Assembly: GCA_035517775.1 (NCBI GenBank)
Contig: DATIYF010000116.1
Coordinates: 1-5,205, forward strand
Length of the DNA: 5,205 nt
DNA from: DATIYF01 sp035517775
Lineage (GTDB): Bacteria; Acidobacteriota; Terriglobia; Terriglobales; Acidobacteriaceae
Reading direction: 5' to 3'
Made by a program: the position numbers and the translations under genes. Positions 1 to 5,052 of this stretch are shown here, piece after piece; position 1 is the stretch's first letter, and each line of letters opens with the position of its first letter. The notes under the pieces are model-generated. The model ran no database searches, had not been told where the DNA came from, and saw only the letters and a list, made by a program, of their open reading frames with translations.

Positions 1-536
1 TTGAGTTCCGCCTTGGGCCACTGATTCAGCTTGACCGGTCCCTGCACGTCCAACTCGTAGTCGCGGAAACTGCTCCAGGCCCACTGTCCCGGCTCCAGCA
101 CCAGGCCGCGCTTGACCGGGTTGTTATGCATATAGCGCAGCTTCTGCACCCGCTTGTGCTGCCCCCAAACATTGAAGTCATAGAAGCGCGCCTGCCATAC
201 CCGTGCGAGTTCTCGGTCCTCCCACAAGCTCGGTTGGCTGGCGCGTTTTCGGCGCCGGCATTCCCGCAGCACCCGCCGCGCGAAACGCTGCTTCACCACC
301 TGCATCACCATGGAGGGCGTTCCCTTCTCCGGTTCGCTGATCAATACATGAAAATGCTCGGGCATGACCACATGGCCCACGACCACCAAACCATAGCGCC
401 GGCGGGCTTGCTCCAGAAGATCGAGAAAAAGGTCGCGCCGTCGCGGAGTGTTCAGCAACGGTAGGCGACGATAGCAGCTGCAAGTGATAAAGTGCAGGTG
501 GCCGGCGCCATAGTAGCGTTTGAGTCCCCAGGGCAT
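1..536 (-). CDS. REP-associated tyrosine transposase (RAYT, Y1/IS200-like), C-terminus cut by window edge
   Basis: This is a single-strand DNA transposase of the Y1/HUH superfamily, RAYT branch. Such proteins nick and join REP palindromes. I translated the minus strand: 178 codons are visible with no stop before base 1. The N-terminus MPWGLKRYYGAGHLHFITC has the typical RAYT opening. The metal-binding HUH motif is HFH at residues 61-63 (in MPEHFHVLI), and the likely catalytic tyrosine is Y135 in RYMHNNPVKRGL. The WAWSSFRDY segment (152-160) is also typical. I chose ATG 536 because the family motif starts there. An in-frame GTG at 584 would add 16 residues, and an in-frame stop lies further upstream. 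No good ribosome-binding site is visible. The REP-like cluster lies just upstream, the usual arrangement for a RAYT and its targets. All visible key residues are intact. Confidence 0.93.
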   Translation of the reverse strand, partial: MPWGLKRYYGAGHLHFITCSCYRRLPLLNTPRRRDLFLDLLEQARRRYGLVVVGHVVMPEHFHVLISEPEKGTPSMVMQVVKQRFARRVLRECRRRKRASQPSLWEDRELARVWQARFYDFNVWGQHKRVQKLRYMHNNPVKRGLVLEPGQWAWSSFRDYELDVQGPVKLNQWPKAEL

Positions 537-630
537 GGCAGCAGGGTCGGGCCTGCGGAGGCGCGAGTCAAGGTCATCGGTCACAGTGAGAGGTTGCAGG
601 GGAACACGGTCGGGCGCGGATCAGTCCAAA

Positions 631-798
631 GGCCCCGCCCTTCGAAAACCGCGAAGGACGGGGCACCCTCGAAAGTGTGGTGACAAAAGCAAAAGGCCGG
701 GCCACCCGTCCGCAAAGGACGCGGCTAGGATGGGGCACCCGTCAGTTAGAAAGAGGGAGAAAAACCGTAAGGCGGGCCACCCGGCGGGTGCCTCATCC
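631..798. repeat. REP-like palindrome cluster (type A GGAYGRGGCACCC and type B CGGGCCACCCG units)
   Basis: Five related GC-rich units fill the gap between the RAYT and antiporter genes. Type A (GGAYGRGGCACCC) occurs at 656-668 and 728-740 on the plus strand and at 786-798 inverted. Type B (CGGGCCACCCG) occurs at 698-708 and 773-783. The order is A, B, A, B, inverted A. The last B and inverted A face each other closely, with CACCC (778-782) able to pair with GGGTG (786-790). Proximity to a RAYT gene suggests that these are its substrates. This is inferred from position and palindromic form; the exact unit boundaries are uncertain. Confidence 0.75.
632..664. repeat. Strong hairpin at the RAYT side of the REP-like cluster
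   Basis: Bases 632-644 (GCCCCGCCCTTCG) pair with 652-664 (CGAAGGACGGGGC). This gives a 13-base stem with a single mismatch and the loop AAAACCG. The right arm runs into the first type A unit. It is not followed by a T-run in either direction, so it looks like a REP palindrome rather than an intrinsic terminator. Confidence 0.7.
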
Positions 799-815
799 CC
801 GCATTTCCCTCTTTC
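749..815. other. Inverted repeat just past the antiporter stop codon
   Basis: GAAAGAGGGA at 749-758 is perfectly complementary to TCCCTCTTTC at 806-815. It encloses the facing type B and inverted type A REP-like units at 773-798, so a long stem-within-stem can form. On the minus strand it starts five bases after the antiporter stop codon. It could therefore protect the 3' end of that transcript or reduce read-through into the RAYT gene. That role is inferred; there is no terminal T-run. Confidence 0.5.
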
Positions 816-819
816 AGCC

Positions 820-2247
820 CTAACGATGCAGCCGTTGGCGAATCCAGTGAAGCATGGAGGGAGGGCCGGAGCCGTTGCGGGCATTGCCATACCACAGCAC
901 CACGCCGGCAATGGCCAGGCAGAATAGAAGAGTGGCATCAAGGACCCAGCGGCGCTGAGCCCGGCCTGCTCTTTCCTGGGGCAGGGTAGCGGCGGCAGTT
1001 TCGGCCGGCACGGCGGCGGACTCCCCGGCCGCAACCGTCTCGGCAGCCTCGCGCCTGATCTTCACACTTCCGAACAACACCAGAAGGTTGGTCGCCAGGA
1101 TCACAGCAAAGGCCAGCGCGGGCAGAAACGACAGCTCATTGCCGCGGGCCTCGGTGGCTTCGATGGCGAGGACCACGGTGATGAGGCCGCGAGGAAGCAT
1201 CCAGAGAATGGCTTCGCGGCCTTGCTTGCCCACGCCCCGCCAGGCCCAGCGGCTGGCATGCACCGCGAGCCAGCGCGCCAGAAAGAGCGCGGCTACGGTG
1301 CCGGCCATCAGCAAAGGATGCTCGAAGAAAGTCTGCAACTCGGCCACGGCGCCGATCAGCACAAAGAAGAAAGTGCGCACCAGAAACGCCAGTTCGGAGT
1401 GAAAGGTCAAAAGCGCCTGCTGCGGCTGGATGATCGCAGTGTAGAGGTGGCGAAAGCCGAGCTCGGGGTCAATGCCGGGAAAGTTGGCCAGGGTCAGGCC
1501 AAAGCCAAGCACGGCGATCAGGCCGTTGGCGCCCAGCGCCTCCATGCCGGCATAGAGCACGAGCACGATGGAGAAGGTGAGCACCTGCCAGAAGCGCTGC
1601 TCGGTAAGCACGCGCAGCAGCCGCGACCAAAGAACTCCCGCGGTGACGGAAAAGAGCAGGGCGACACCCACCTGCCGCAGGGCGCCGAGCGCCAGTCCCA
1701 GGGCGATCGGGCCGCCGCTGCGGTGCAGATCGAGCAGCAAGGACACGCTCAGAACCGCCAGCACATCGCCCCAGGAGGCTTCGAGCACCAGCGTGACCCG
1801 CGCCGCTTCTTCCACGTTCATGTGCTGCAGCACCGGCAAAACTACGGTGCTGCTGGTGCAGCCCAGGGCCGCGCCCACCAGCAGTCCTGAAACCCAGGGC
1901 AGGCCGAGGGCGTAGGTCACGATGGCGGCGACCAGCGCGGCGCTCAGCACATAAGCCAGCAGCGCAAGCAGAAGGCTGCCGGGAAAGTGGCGCAGGGTAT
2001 CGCGGAGGTCAAGTTCGAGCGCGCCTTCAAACAAGACCAGGATGATCGCCAGGGTGCCGAGAAGATGCGTGGTCGTAGTCAGAGAGCCAGGGCGGATCAA
2101 TCCCAGGACGGGGCCAAGAATTACGCCCAGGGCCATGAGCAGCACTACATCAGGAACGCCGGTGAGACGGAAGACGCGGTTGGCCAGGAAGGCCAGAACC
2201 AGCAGCCCGCCAATCAGCCCGAGAATTAACGCCGGCGATATGCTCAT
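820..2247 (-). CDS. Cation:proton antiporter (Na+/H+ exchanger family) with C-terminal extension
   Basis: This is a 475-residue inner-membrane protein that should exchange Na+ or K+ for protons. It has about 12-13 hydrophobic segments up to residue 394. Landmarks are the N-terminal GVPDVVLLMALGVILGP (30-46), FEGALELD (73-80), TSSTVV in the likely unwound helix (131-136), EASWGD (156-161, D161 where relatives have ND or DD), RTFFFVLIG (291-299) and PRGL (352-355). The PRGL and RTFFFVLIG features point to the CPA1/NhaP-like side; the ion cannot be read from sequence. After residue 395 comes an Ala/Glu-rich linker of about 35 residues, then an extra predicted membrane segment (435-453) and a basic tail. 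No TrkA or other nucleotide-binding domain is visible. The ATG at 2247 gives a natural first helix and has GCGGGA about eight bases upstream as a modest ribosome-binding site. It is divergent from nadD. Confidence 0.88.
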   Translation of the reverse strand: MSISPALILGLIGGLLVLAFLANRVFRLTGVPDVVLLMALGVILGPVLGLIRPGSLTTTTHLLGTLAIILVLFEGALELDLRDTLRHFPGSLLLALLAYVLSAALVAAIVTYALGLPWVSGLLVGAALGCTSSTVVLPVLQHMNVEEAARVTLVLEASWGDVLAVLSVSLLLDLHRSGGPIALGLALGALRQVGVALLFSVTAGVLWSRLLRVLTEQRFWQVLTFSIVLVLYAGMEALGANGLIAVLGFGLTLANFPGIDPELGFRHLYTAIIQPQQALLTFHSELAFLVRTFFFVLIGAVAELQTFFEHPLLMAGTVAALFLARWLAVHASRWAWRGVGKQGREAILWMLPRGLITVVLAIEATEARGNELSFLPALAFAVILATNLLVLFGSVKIRREAAETVAAGESAAVPAETAAATLPQERAGRAQRRWVLDATLLFCLAIAGVVLWYGNARNGSGPPSMLHWIRQRLHR

Positions 2248-2392
2248 GCAATTCCCGCGAATGAGAAACCGCGAAGCCCGTCATCCAGAGCGAGGGCTAC
2301 CTTACAGTTCGCCTTCAGGCGTCGCTGGCCTCGGCCGCGCGCCCGGGATAAGATGCCATCGGCAGGCCCCAGGGCCGCCGAAACGAACACGC
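2248..2392. promoter_or_regulatory. Divergent intergenic region between the antiporter and nadD
   Basis: These 145 bases should hold the promoters of both flanking genes. On the plus strand TAAGAT at 2349-2354 is the best -10-like word for nadD, but no -35 of reasonable quality sits 16-18 bases upstream. nadD has no clear Shine-Dalgarno sequence before its ATG. For the antiporter only the GGGA upstream of its start stands out. The promoter assignment is weak. Confidence 0.25.
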
Positions 2393-3073
2393 ATGAACAT
2401 CGGCCTCTTCGGCGGCACCTTCGACCCGATTCACCGCGGGCACCTGGCGCTGGCGCGGGCGGCGCGGGAGCAACGAAATCTTCATCGCGTTTATTTCGTG
2501 CCCGCCAGCGCGCCTCCGCACCGCTCCGGGCAGCCCCTGGCTTCCTACTTCGAGCGCTACGCCATGGTGGCTTTGGCCACGGCCGGCGAAAAAGATTTTG
2601 TGCCCTCGCTGCTGGAAGCGCCCGGTACATCGCCAGGGCAAACCCCAAGCTACAGCATTGATACCATCCGGCGACTGAAAAGCACGCTGAAAAAAAGCGA
2701 CCGGCTGTTCTTTCTCATCGGCATTGACGCCTTTGGAGACATTGCCAAGTGGCATGAGGCGGAAGCCCTGTTTCGCGAGTGCGCGTTCCTGGTTGCCAGC
2801 CGCCCGGGATATTCGCTGGCCGATGTTGCCAACGCCCTGCCCAAGAGCCTGCGCCCGGCGGCGGCGGCCACCCGGCCTTTTCTCAAGCAGCCGGCGAAAG
2901 GCGACCTGATGCTGGCCGGCGCCAGCCTGCACCTGCTGGATAACGTGCACCTTCCGATCTCGGCGACGGCCATCCGCCAGGCCGCCGCCGCCGGCAAGCC
3001 GCTGGGCCGGTTCGTGGATGAGAAAGTGGCAGATTACATCCGGAAGATGGGCCTGTATAAGAGCCAGGGCTAG
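2393..3073 (+). CDS. nadD: Nicotinate-nucleotide adenylyltransferase
   Basis: The enzyme joins nicotinate mononucleotide to ATP, giving deamido-NAD and pyrophosphate, the penultimate step of NAD synthesis. It is cytosolic. The 226-residue protein has the nucleotidyltransferase signature GGTFDPIHRGHL (7-18, with the HxGH residues H14 and H17), PSYSIDTIR (86-94), FLIGIDAFGDIAKWH (107-121) and the second ATP-binding motif ISATAIR (189-195), followed by the usual C-terminal VADYIRKMGLY. The length is typical for NadD. The open frame continues upstream to 2042, but that part lies antisense to the antiporter and has no family similarity. The ATG at 2393, starting MNIGLFGG, is therefore the real start. 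It is followed by rsfS, a common bacterial neighbour, after 75 bases. Confidence 0.96.
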   Translation: MNIGLFGGTFDPIHRGHLALARAAREQRNLHRVYFVPASAPPHRSGQPLASYFERYAMVALATAGEKDFVPSLLEAPGTSPGQTPSYSIDTIRRLKSTLKKSDRLFFLIGIDAFGDIAKWHEAEALFRECAFLVASRPGYSLADVANALPKSLRPAAAATRPFLKQPAKGDLMLAGASLHLLDNVHLPISATAIRQAAAAGKPLGRFVDEKVADYIRKMGLYKSQG

Positions 3074-3082
3074 CCGCCCTGG
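3064..3082 (+). other. Perfect hairpin spanning the nadD stop codon
   Basis: CCAGGGC (3064-3070) and GCCCTGG (3076-3082) form a perfect 7-base stem. The loop is TAGCC, whose first three bases are the nadD stop codon. No T-run follows, so it is not a classical terminator. It could stabilise or process the nadD-rsfS message, or hinder ribosomes at termination; the role is inferred. Confidence 0.55.
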
Positions 3083-3106
3083 CGGGTGAACAGCCTGAAT
3101 CTCGGC

Positions 3107-3112
3107 TACAAT
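3107..3112 (+). promoter_or_regulatory. Possible -10 element before rsfS (TACAAT)
   Basis: TACAAT matches the sigma-70 -10 consensus at five of six bases and lies 36 bases before the rsfS ATG. No convincing -35 is present at the right distance. An internal promoter for rsfS is possible but weakly supported. Confidence 0.25.
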
Positions 3113-3148
3113 GAAGAAGCCGTCGCCAAGGACCAGCCTGCGCTCCGC

Positions 3149-3568
3149 ATGAAGAAAAACGACCTGAAACGCCAAGTCGCCACCGCCATCAGTGCCTGTC
3201 AGGAAAAAAAGGCCGAAGAAATCATCGTGCTGGAACTGGAGCAAGGCTCAGGGGCGTTTACCGACTATTTCGTGCTCTGCAGCGGGAGCAATCCGCGGCA
3301 GATTCAGGCCATTTGCGACGAAGTGGAAGAGCGCCTGGAGCAAAGCGGCGTGCGCCCGGTGCAGATCGAGGGTTACAAGCAGGCGGAGTGGGTGTTGCTC
3401 GACTACGTGGATTTTGTCGTGCATATCTTCTCCGAGAAGGCGCGGCGGTATTACGACCTGGAGCGCCTGTGGAAGTCGGCGAAACATCTGGATCCGGCCG
3501 CGCTGAAGGCGCGGCGGCCGCGGGGAAAGCTCGCGGCGGCCGAAGGCGCGCGGCGAAGACGGGCGTGA
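3149..3568 (+). CDS. rsfS: Ribosomal silencing factor RsfS (Iojap/DUF143 family)
   Basis: RsfS binds protein L14 (uL14) of the large ribosomal subunit and blocks subunit joining, which shuts down translation when nutrients are short. The 139-residue protein shows the whole family core: KAEEIIVLEL (21-30), FTDYFVLCSGSNPRQIQAI (37-55), IEGYKQAEWVLLDYVDFVVH (73-92) and FSEKARRYYDLERLW (94-108). From about residue 115 a basic Ala/Arg tail (ending ARRRRA) extends beyond most family members. I chose ATG 3149 because the core begins soon after it. A GTG at 3086 would add 21 residues with no family character. AAGGA at 3128-3132 is too far upstream to be an ordinary ribosome-binding site. The gene probably shares a transcript with nadD upstream and the membrane protein 36 bases downstream. 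Confidence 0.95.
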   Translation: MKKNDLKRQVATAISACQEKKAEEIIVLELEQGSGAFTDYFVLCSGSNPRQIQAICDEVEERLEQSGVRPVQIEGYKQAEWVLLDYVDFVVHIFSEKARRYYDLERLWKSAKHLDPAALKARRPRGKLAAAEGARRRRA

Positions 3569-3604
3569 GAATCTTCCTACAGCCGCTGGCTGCCAGGTTG
3601 CGCG

Positions 3605-3940
3605 ATGTCTAGAGCCTGGTTCGACTATCTTCTTGGCCTGGCCCTGGGGATTGCCTGCGGAGTGCTGGCGGTTGAACTTGGCGACCTGCTGCTGACCGCG
3701 CTGGCGGTGCTGGCTTCGACCATGCTGCTGGGCGGAATCAGCCCGCAGCGGCCCTGGCGCTGGACTCTGCTGGTGGCGGTGTTTGTTCCGCTGGTGCAAC
3801 TGCTCGCCTATGTGGTGCTGACGGAAAAGCCCTTTCGGGCGCAGATCTTCGAATCGATCCTGAGCGTTTTTCCCGGCATCGCCGGCGCCTACGCGGGCGC
3901 CTTCGCCCACCGCGGATTGCATGAGTTGTTTGGGAAGTAG
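3605..3940 (+). CDS. Small integral membrane protein of unknown function
   Basis: This is a 111-residue hydrophobic protein that I do not recognise. Hydrophobic segments lie at roughly 7-25, 27-44, 53-73 and 81-100, with a short basic loop (PQRPWRW, 47-53) between the second and third and KPFR (75-78) between the third and fourth. The last segment is rich in Gly and Ala (PGIAGAYAGAFAH). No enzyme motif or signal-peptide cleavage site is seen. Codon use and GC content match rsfS just upstream, and the 36-base gap with the same orientation suggests one operon. ATG 3605 is the only sensible start; the CAGG some eight bases upstream is a weak ribosome-binding site. Confidence 0.8.
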   Translation: MSRAWFDYLLGLALGIACGVLAVELGDLLLTALAVLASTMLLGGISPQRPWRWTLLVAVFVPLVQLLAYVVLTEKPFRAQIFESILSVFPGIAGAYAGAFAHRGLHELFGK

Positions 3941-3944
3941 CGGC

Positions 3945-4087
3945 CAGCATTCAGTACTCAGCTTTAGCTTTTAAGTTCTAGCTTTTAGCCCGTGGCGTTC
4001 GGCACTTGGCAGTCAGGGTTCATGCAAGGCCGGGCAAATCGCCCGGATGGCCGAGTTGAATGCCGAATTGCTGACCGCTGAATGCTG
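3945..4087. repeat. Large imperfect foldback sequence
   Basis: Nested inverted repeats fill the first part of the gene-free stretch 3941-4311. The outer arms 3945-3962 (CAGCATTCAGTACTCAGC) and 4070-4087 (GCTGACCGCTGAATGCTG) are complementary at 15 of 18 positions. Inside them TTCGGCA (3998-4004) pairs with TGCCGAA (4061-4067), then TTCA (4019-4022) with TGAA (4057-4060). At the tip CCGGGC (4030-4035) pairs with GCCCGG (4041-4046) around the loop AAATC. The left arm is longer by an AT-rich insert. No open reading frame with family features is present. It could be a degenerate palindromic element or a transcript-end structure. Confidence 0.6.
3965..3987. repeat. Short direct repeat TAGCTTTTA
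   Basis: TAGCTTTTA occurs at 3965-3973 and again at 3979-3987, offset by 14 bases. It lies within the AT-rich insert of the left arm of the foldback sequence. It probably reflects slippage in non-coding DNA. Confidence 0.5.
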
Positions 4088-4262
4088 ATTGCCGAGCACT
4101 CCGAAGGTTCCGGCTAACCAGATAGGAAGTTTATTCACTTGACACAAATGCGATACTGATCTCGCCGTGACAGGGCACCACAATTCTAAAGTAATTACTC
4201 CCTAGCTAATACCATATGTTGTGTTTTCCACAGCCGTGCCACAGCCCGTCGTCGCTAAGTTG

Positions 4263-4289
4263 TTGCTTTTCTTAGAATTTTCGTTTAAG
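4263..4289 (+). promoter_or_regulatory. Candidate promoter for the tRNA pair
   Basis: TTGCTT (4263-4268) and TTTAAG (4284-4289) form a weak -35/-10 pair, 15 bases apart, about 22 bases before the first tRNA. Another word, a perfect TTGACA at 4139-4144, has no -10 at 16-18 bases. The rest of 4088-4311 shows only an 8-base inverted repeat, AATTCTAA (4182-4189) with TTAGAATT (4272-4279), and no gene. Confidence 0.25.
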
Positions 4290-4311
4290 TACACGGAGAA
4301 ATGAGGGCAGT

Positions 4312-4439
4312 GGGCGTGTAGCTCAGTGGAGCCTCGTGCCTTGGAACCAGCGCCATCTTTCGCGAGGATACGCTGGAACCACGAGAGCGACGGCTTGCTA
4401 AGCCGGTGGTCACGGGTTCGAATCCCGTCACGCCCACCA
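4312..4439 (+). tRNA. Atypical tRNA, anticodon GCT (Ser codons AGC/AGU), class I body with D-loop insertion
   Basis: Acceptor stem GGGCGTG (4312-4318) pairs perfectly with CACGCCC (4429-4435), followed by A73 and an encoded CCA (4437-4439). The D stem is GCTC (4321-4324) with GAGC (4385-4388). The anticodon arm is ACGGC, loop TTGCTAA, GCCGG (4390-4406) with an A-G mismatch at 27-43 and anticodon GCT at 4397-4399. The variable loop TGGTC has only five bases. The T arm is ACGGG, TTCGAAT, CCCGT (4412-4428). Bacterial serine tRNAs normally have a long variable arm, which SerRS recognises; this one lacks it. Instead about 54 extra bases sit in the D loop after AGTGGA. The amino acid is therefore uncertain: serine by anticodon, something else by body. 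The gene lies 14 bases before the next tRNA and is probably co-transcribed with it. Confidence 0.8.
4333..4385 (+). other. Structured insertion in the D loop of the GCT tRNA
   Basis: The insertion can fold into a long segmented hairpin. CTCGTG (4333-4338) pairs with CACGAG (4380-4385), CCAGCG (4347-4352) with CGCTGG (4371-4376), and ATCTT (4355-4359) with AGGAT (4365-4369) including one T-G pair, around the loop TCGCG. The last base, G4385, is shared with the D stem. TGGAACCA occurs twice, at 4342-4349 and 4374-4381, on opposite sides of the helix. It is far too short for a group I or II intron. It may be an extra arm kept in the mature tRNA or a removable segment. Confidence 0.7.
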
Positions 4440-4453
4440 CTTTTGTTTGACAC

Positions 4454-4559
4454 GGCAGCGTGGCCGAGTTGGTTTAAGGCGGGCGACTTATAATCGCCTG
4501 ATCGGGTCTCACCCTCACAGGAAACACCCGATCCGTGGGTCCGAATCCCACCGCTGCCG
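4454..4559 (+). tRNA. Atypical tRNA, serine-type class II body with anticodon TAT (Ile codon AUA)
   Basis: Acceptor stem GGCAGCG (4454-4460) pairs perfectly with CGCTGCC (4552-4558), followed by G73 at 4559; the genome continues CCG, so CCA is not encoded. The D arm GCC-GAGTTGGTTTAA-GGC (4463-4480) closely resembles that of bacterial serine tRNAs. The anticodon stem GGCGA/TCGCC (4482-4498) is perfect, and the loop CTTATAA places TAT at 4489-4491. A long variable arm follows: GATCGGGT (4500-4507) pairs perfectly with ACCCGATC (4526-4533) around an 18-base loop. The T stem GTGGG/CCCAC is intact, but the T loop is TCCGAAT, with C instead of the near-universal T at position 55. Class II form, D arm and G73 all point to serine charging, while the anticodon reads AUA. 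Bacterial AUA is normally read by a CAT-anticodon tRNA, or by a class I TAT tRNA. Confidence 0.82.
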
Positions 4560-4675
4560 CCGTATCAAAACCGCAGAAGTCTAATTCCTAAACCCTTCGC
4601 TGCGCAACCTTCCACAATCCATTGTAGCCATCGGCCTTCAGGCCCAACACCTTCAGTCTTGCTGAGACCCTCTAC

Positions 4676-4751
4676 TCTTCTTAGACTTCTTATACCTCTT
4701 ATATTTCTAAGTCAAGCAAGAAAAATAAGAAGTATCAGAAGTATAAGAACT
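4676..4751. promoter_or_regulatory. Inverted array of 9-base iterons upstream of the small RHH-like gene
   Basis: Three tandem 9-base units read ATAAGAAGT, ATCAGAAGT and ATAAGAACT (4725-4751). Four units of the opposite orientation lie at 4676-4711: TCTTCTTAG, ACTTCTTAT, ACCTCTTAT and ATTTCTAAG. The second of these is the exact reverse complement of the first right-hand unit. Taken as blocks, 4676-4702 and 4725-4751 are complementary at 22 of 27 positions, with 22 bases between. The array ends four bases before the ATG at 4756, where a ribosome-binding site should be. It could be a multi-site operator, a partition or replication iteron set, or an RNA hairpin that hides the start. Confidence 0.65.
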
Positions 4752-4755
4752 TCGC

Positions 4756-5052
4756 ATGGCAAAGTCACAGCCACCAAACACAACGGGCCATCAGTTATTC
4801 ATTCCGAACGAGCTTGATCGCAAGATCAAGATGCTTGCGGCCTACGGAACAGTGGATGAGTTTATAATCACGTGTATCGAAGCAGGACTGGAACCTCACT
4901 GGAAAAACTATGTGAGCCAGGAATATGCTAGGTTGCAGGACGATGAAAACGGAAAAGAGCCAGTTCGACGAAGTGCTGCGCCAGATGTTGCAAAAACCTC
5001 CGCAGAAAACGTCCGCAATAAAGGGAAGAAAAAAAGCTCAGCGCAAGGCTAA
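4756..5052 (+). CDS. Small hypothetical protein, possible ribbon-helix-helix DNA-binding protein
   Basis: This is a 98-residue protein that I do not recognise by name. The N-terminal half fits a ribbon-helix-helix pattern: a short strand (HQLFIP, 12-17), a first helix (NELDRKIKMLAAYG, 18-31) and a second helix (TVDEFIITCIEAGLEPHW, 32-49), then a charged helix to about residue 65. The second half is polar and low in complexity and ends in KGKKKSSAQG. RHH proteins such as CopG, ParG and omega bind short repeated sites and often repress their own genes, and the 9-base array lies directly upstream. The fold and role are inferred, not established. The start ATG 4756 has no clear ribosome-binding site. 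Its last 110 bases overlap a second small frame at 4943, and its stop codon overlaps that of the minus-strand transposase. Confidence 0.6.
   Translation: MAKSQPPNTTGHQLFIPNELDRKIKMLAAYGTVDEFIITCIEAGLEPHWKNYVSQEYARLQDDENGKEPVRRSAAPDVAKTSAENVRNKGKKKSSAQG

Noticed and set aside
126..464. Plus-strand frame of 112 codons and the minus frame at 178-483
   Set aside because: Both are shadows of the RAYT gene, whose true frame holds the HUH motif and catalytic tyrosine.
631..815. CRISPR array or intrinsic terminator in the GC-rich repeat region
   Set aside because: Repeats are short, palindromic, of two types and irregularly spaced without equal spacers, and the stems lack a T-run.
1222..1890. Long plus-strand frame of 222 codons (and several others) inside the antiporter gene
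   Set aside because: Antisense shadow of a GC-rich membrane protein gene; the composition is low-complexity Gln/His/Arg with no family motif.
2042..2392. N-terminal extension of the nadD frame back to 2042
   Set aside because: It runs antisense through the antiporter and the divergent promoter region, and NadD proteins begin at the MNIGLFGG start.
4182..4279. Inverted repeat AATTCTAA/TTAGAATT as a regulatory RNA
   Set aside because: Only eight bases with an 82-base gap in AT-rich DNA; too weak to claim.
4202..4453. Minus-strand frame of 83 codons containing GGRDGIRTRDHRLSKP
   Set aside because: This is the well-known false protein made by translating the complement of a tRNA gene.
4447..4494. 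TTGACA (4447-4452) and TATAAT (4489-4494) as a promoter
   Set aside because: The spacing is 36 bases and the TATAAT lies in the anticodon arm of the second tRNA, so it is coincidence.
4454..4559. Reading the second tRNA as leucine, tyrosine or selenocysteine
   Set aside because: The D arm does not fit Leu or Tyr, the anticodon is not TCA and the acceptor/T arm is 7+5, so Ser-like is the best body match.
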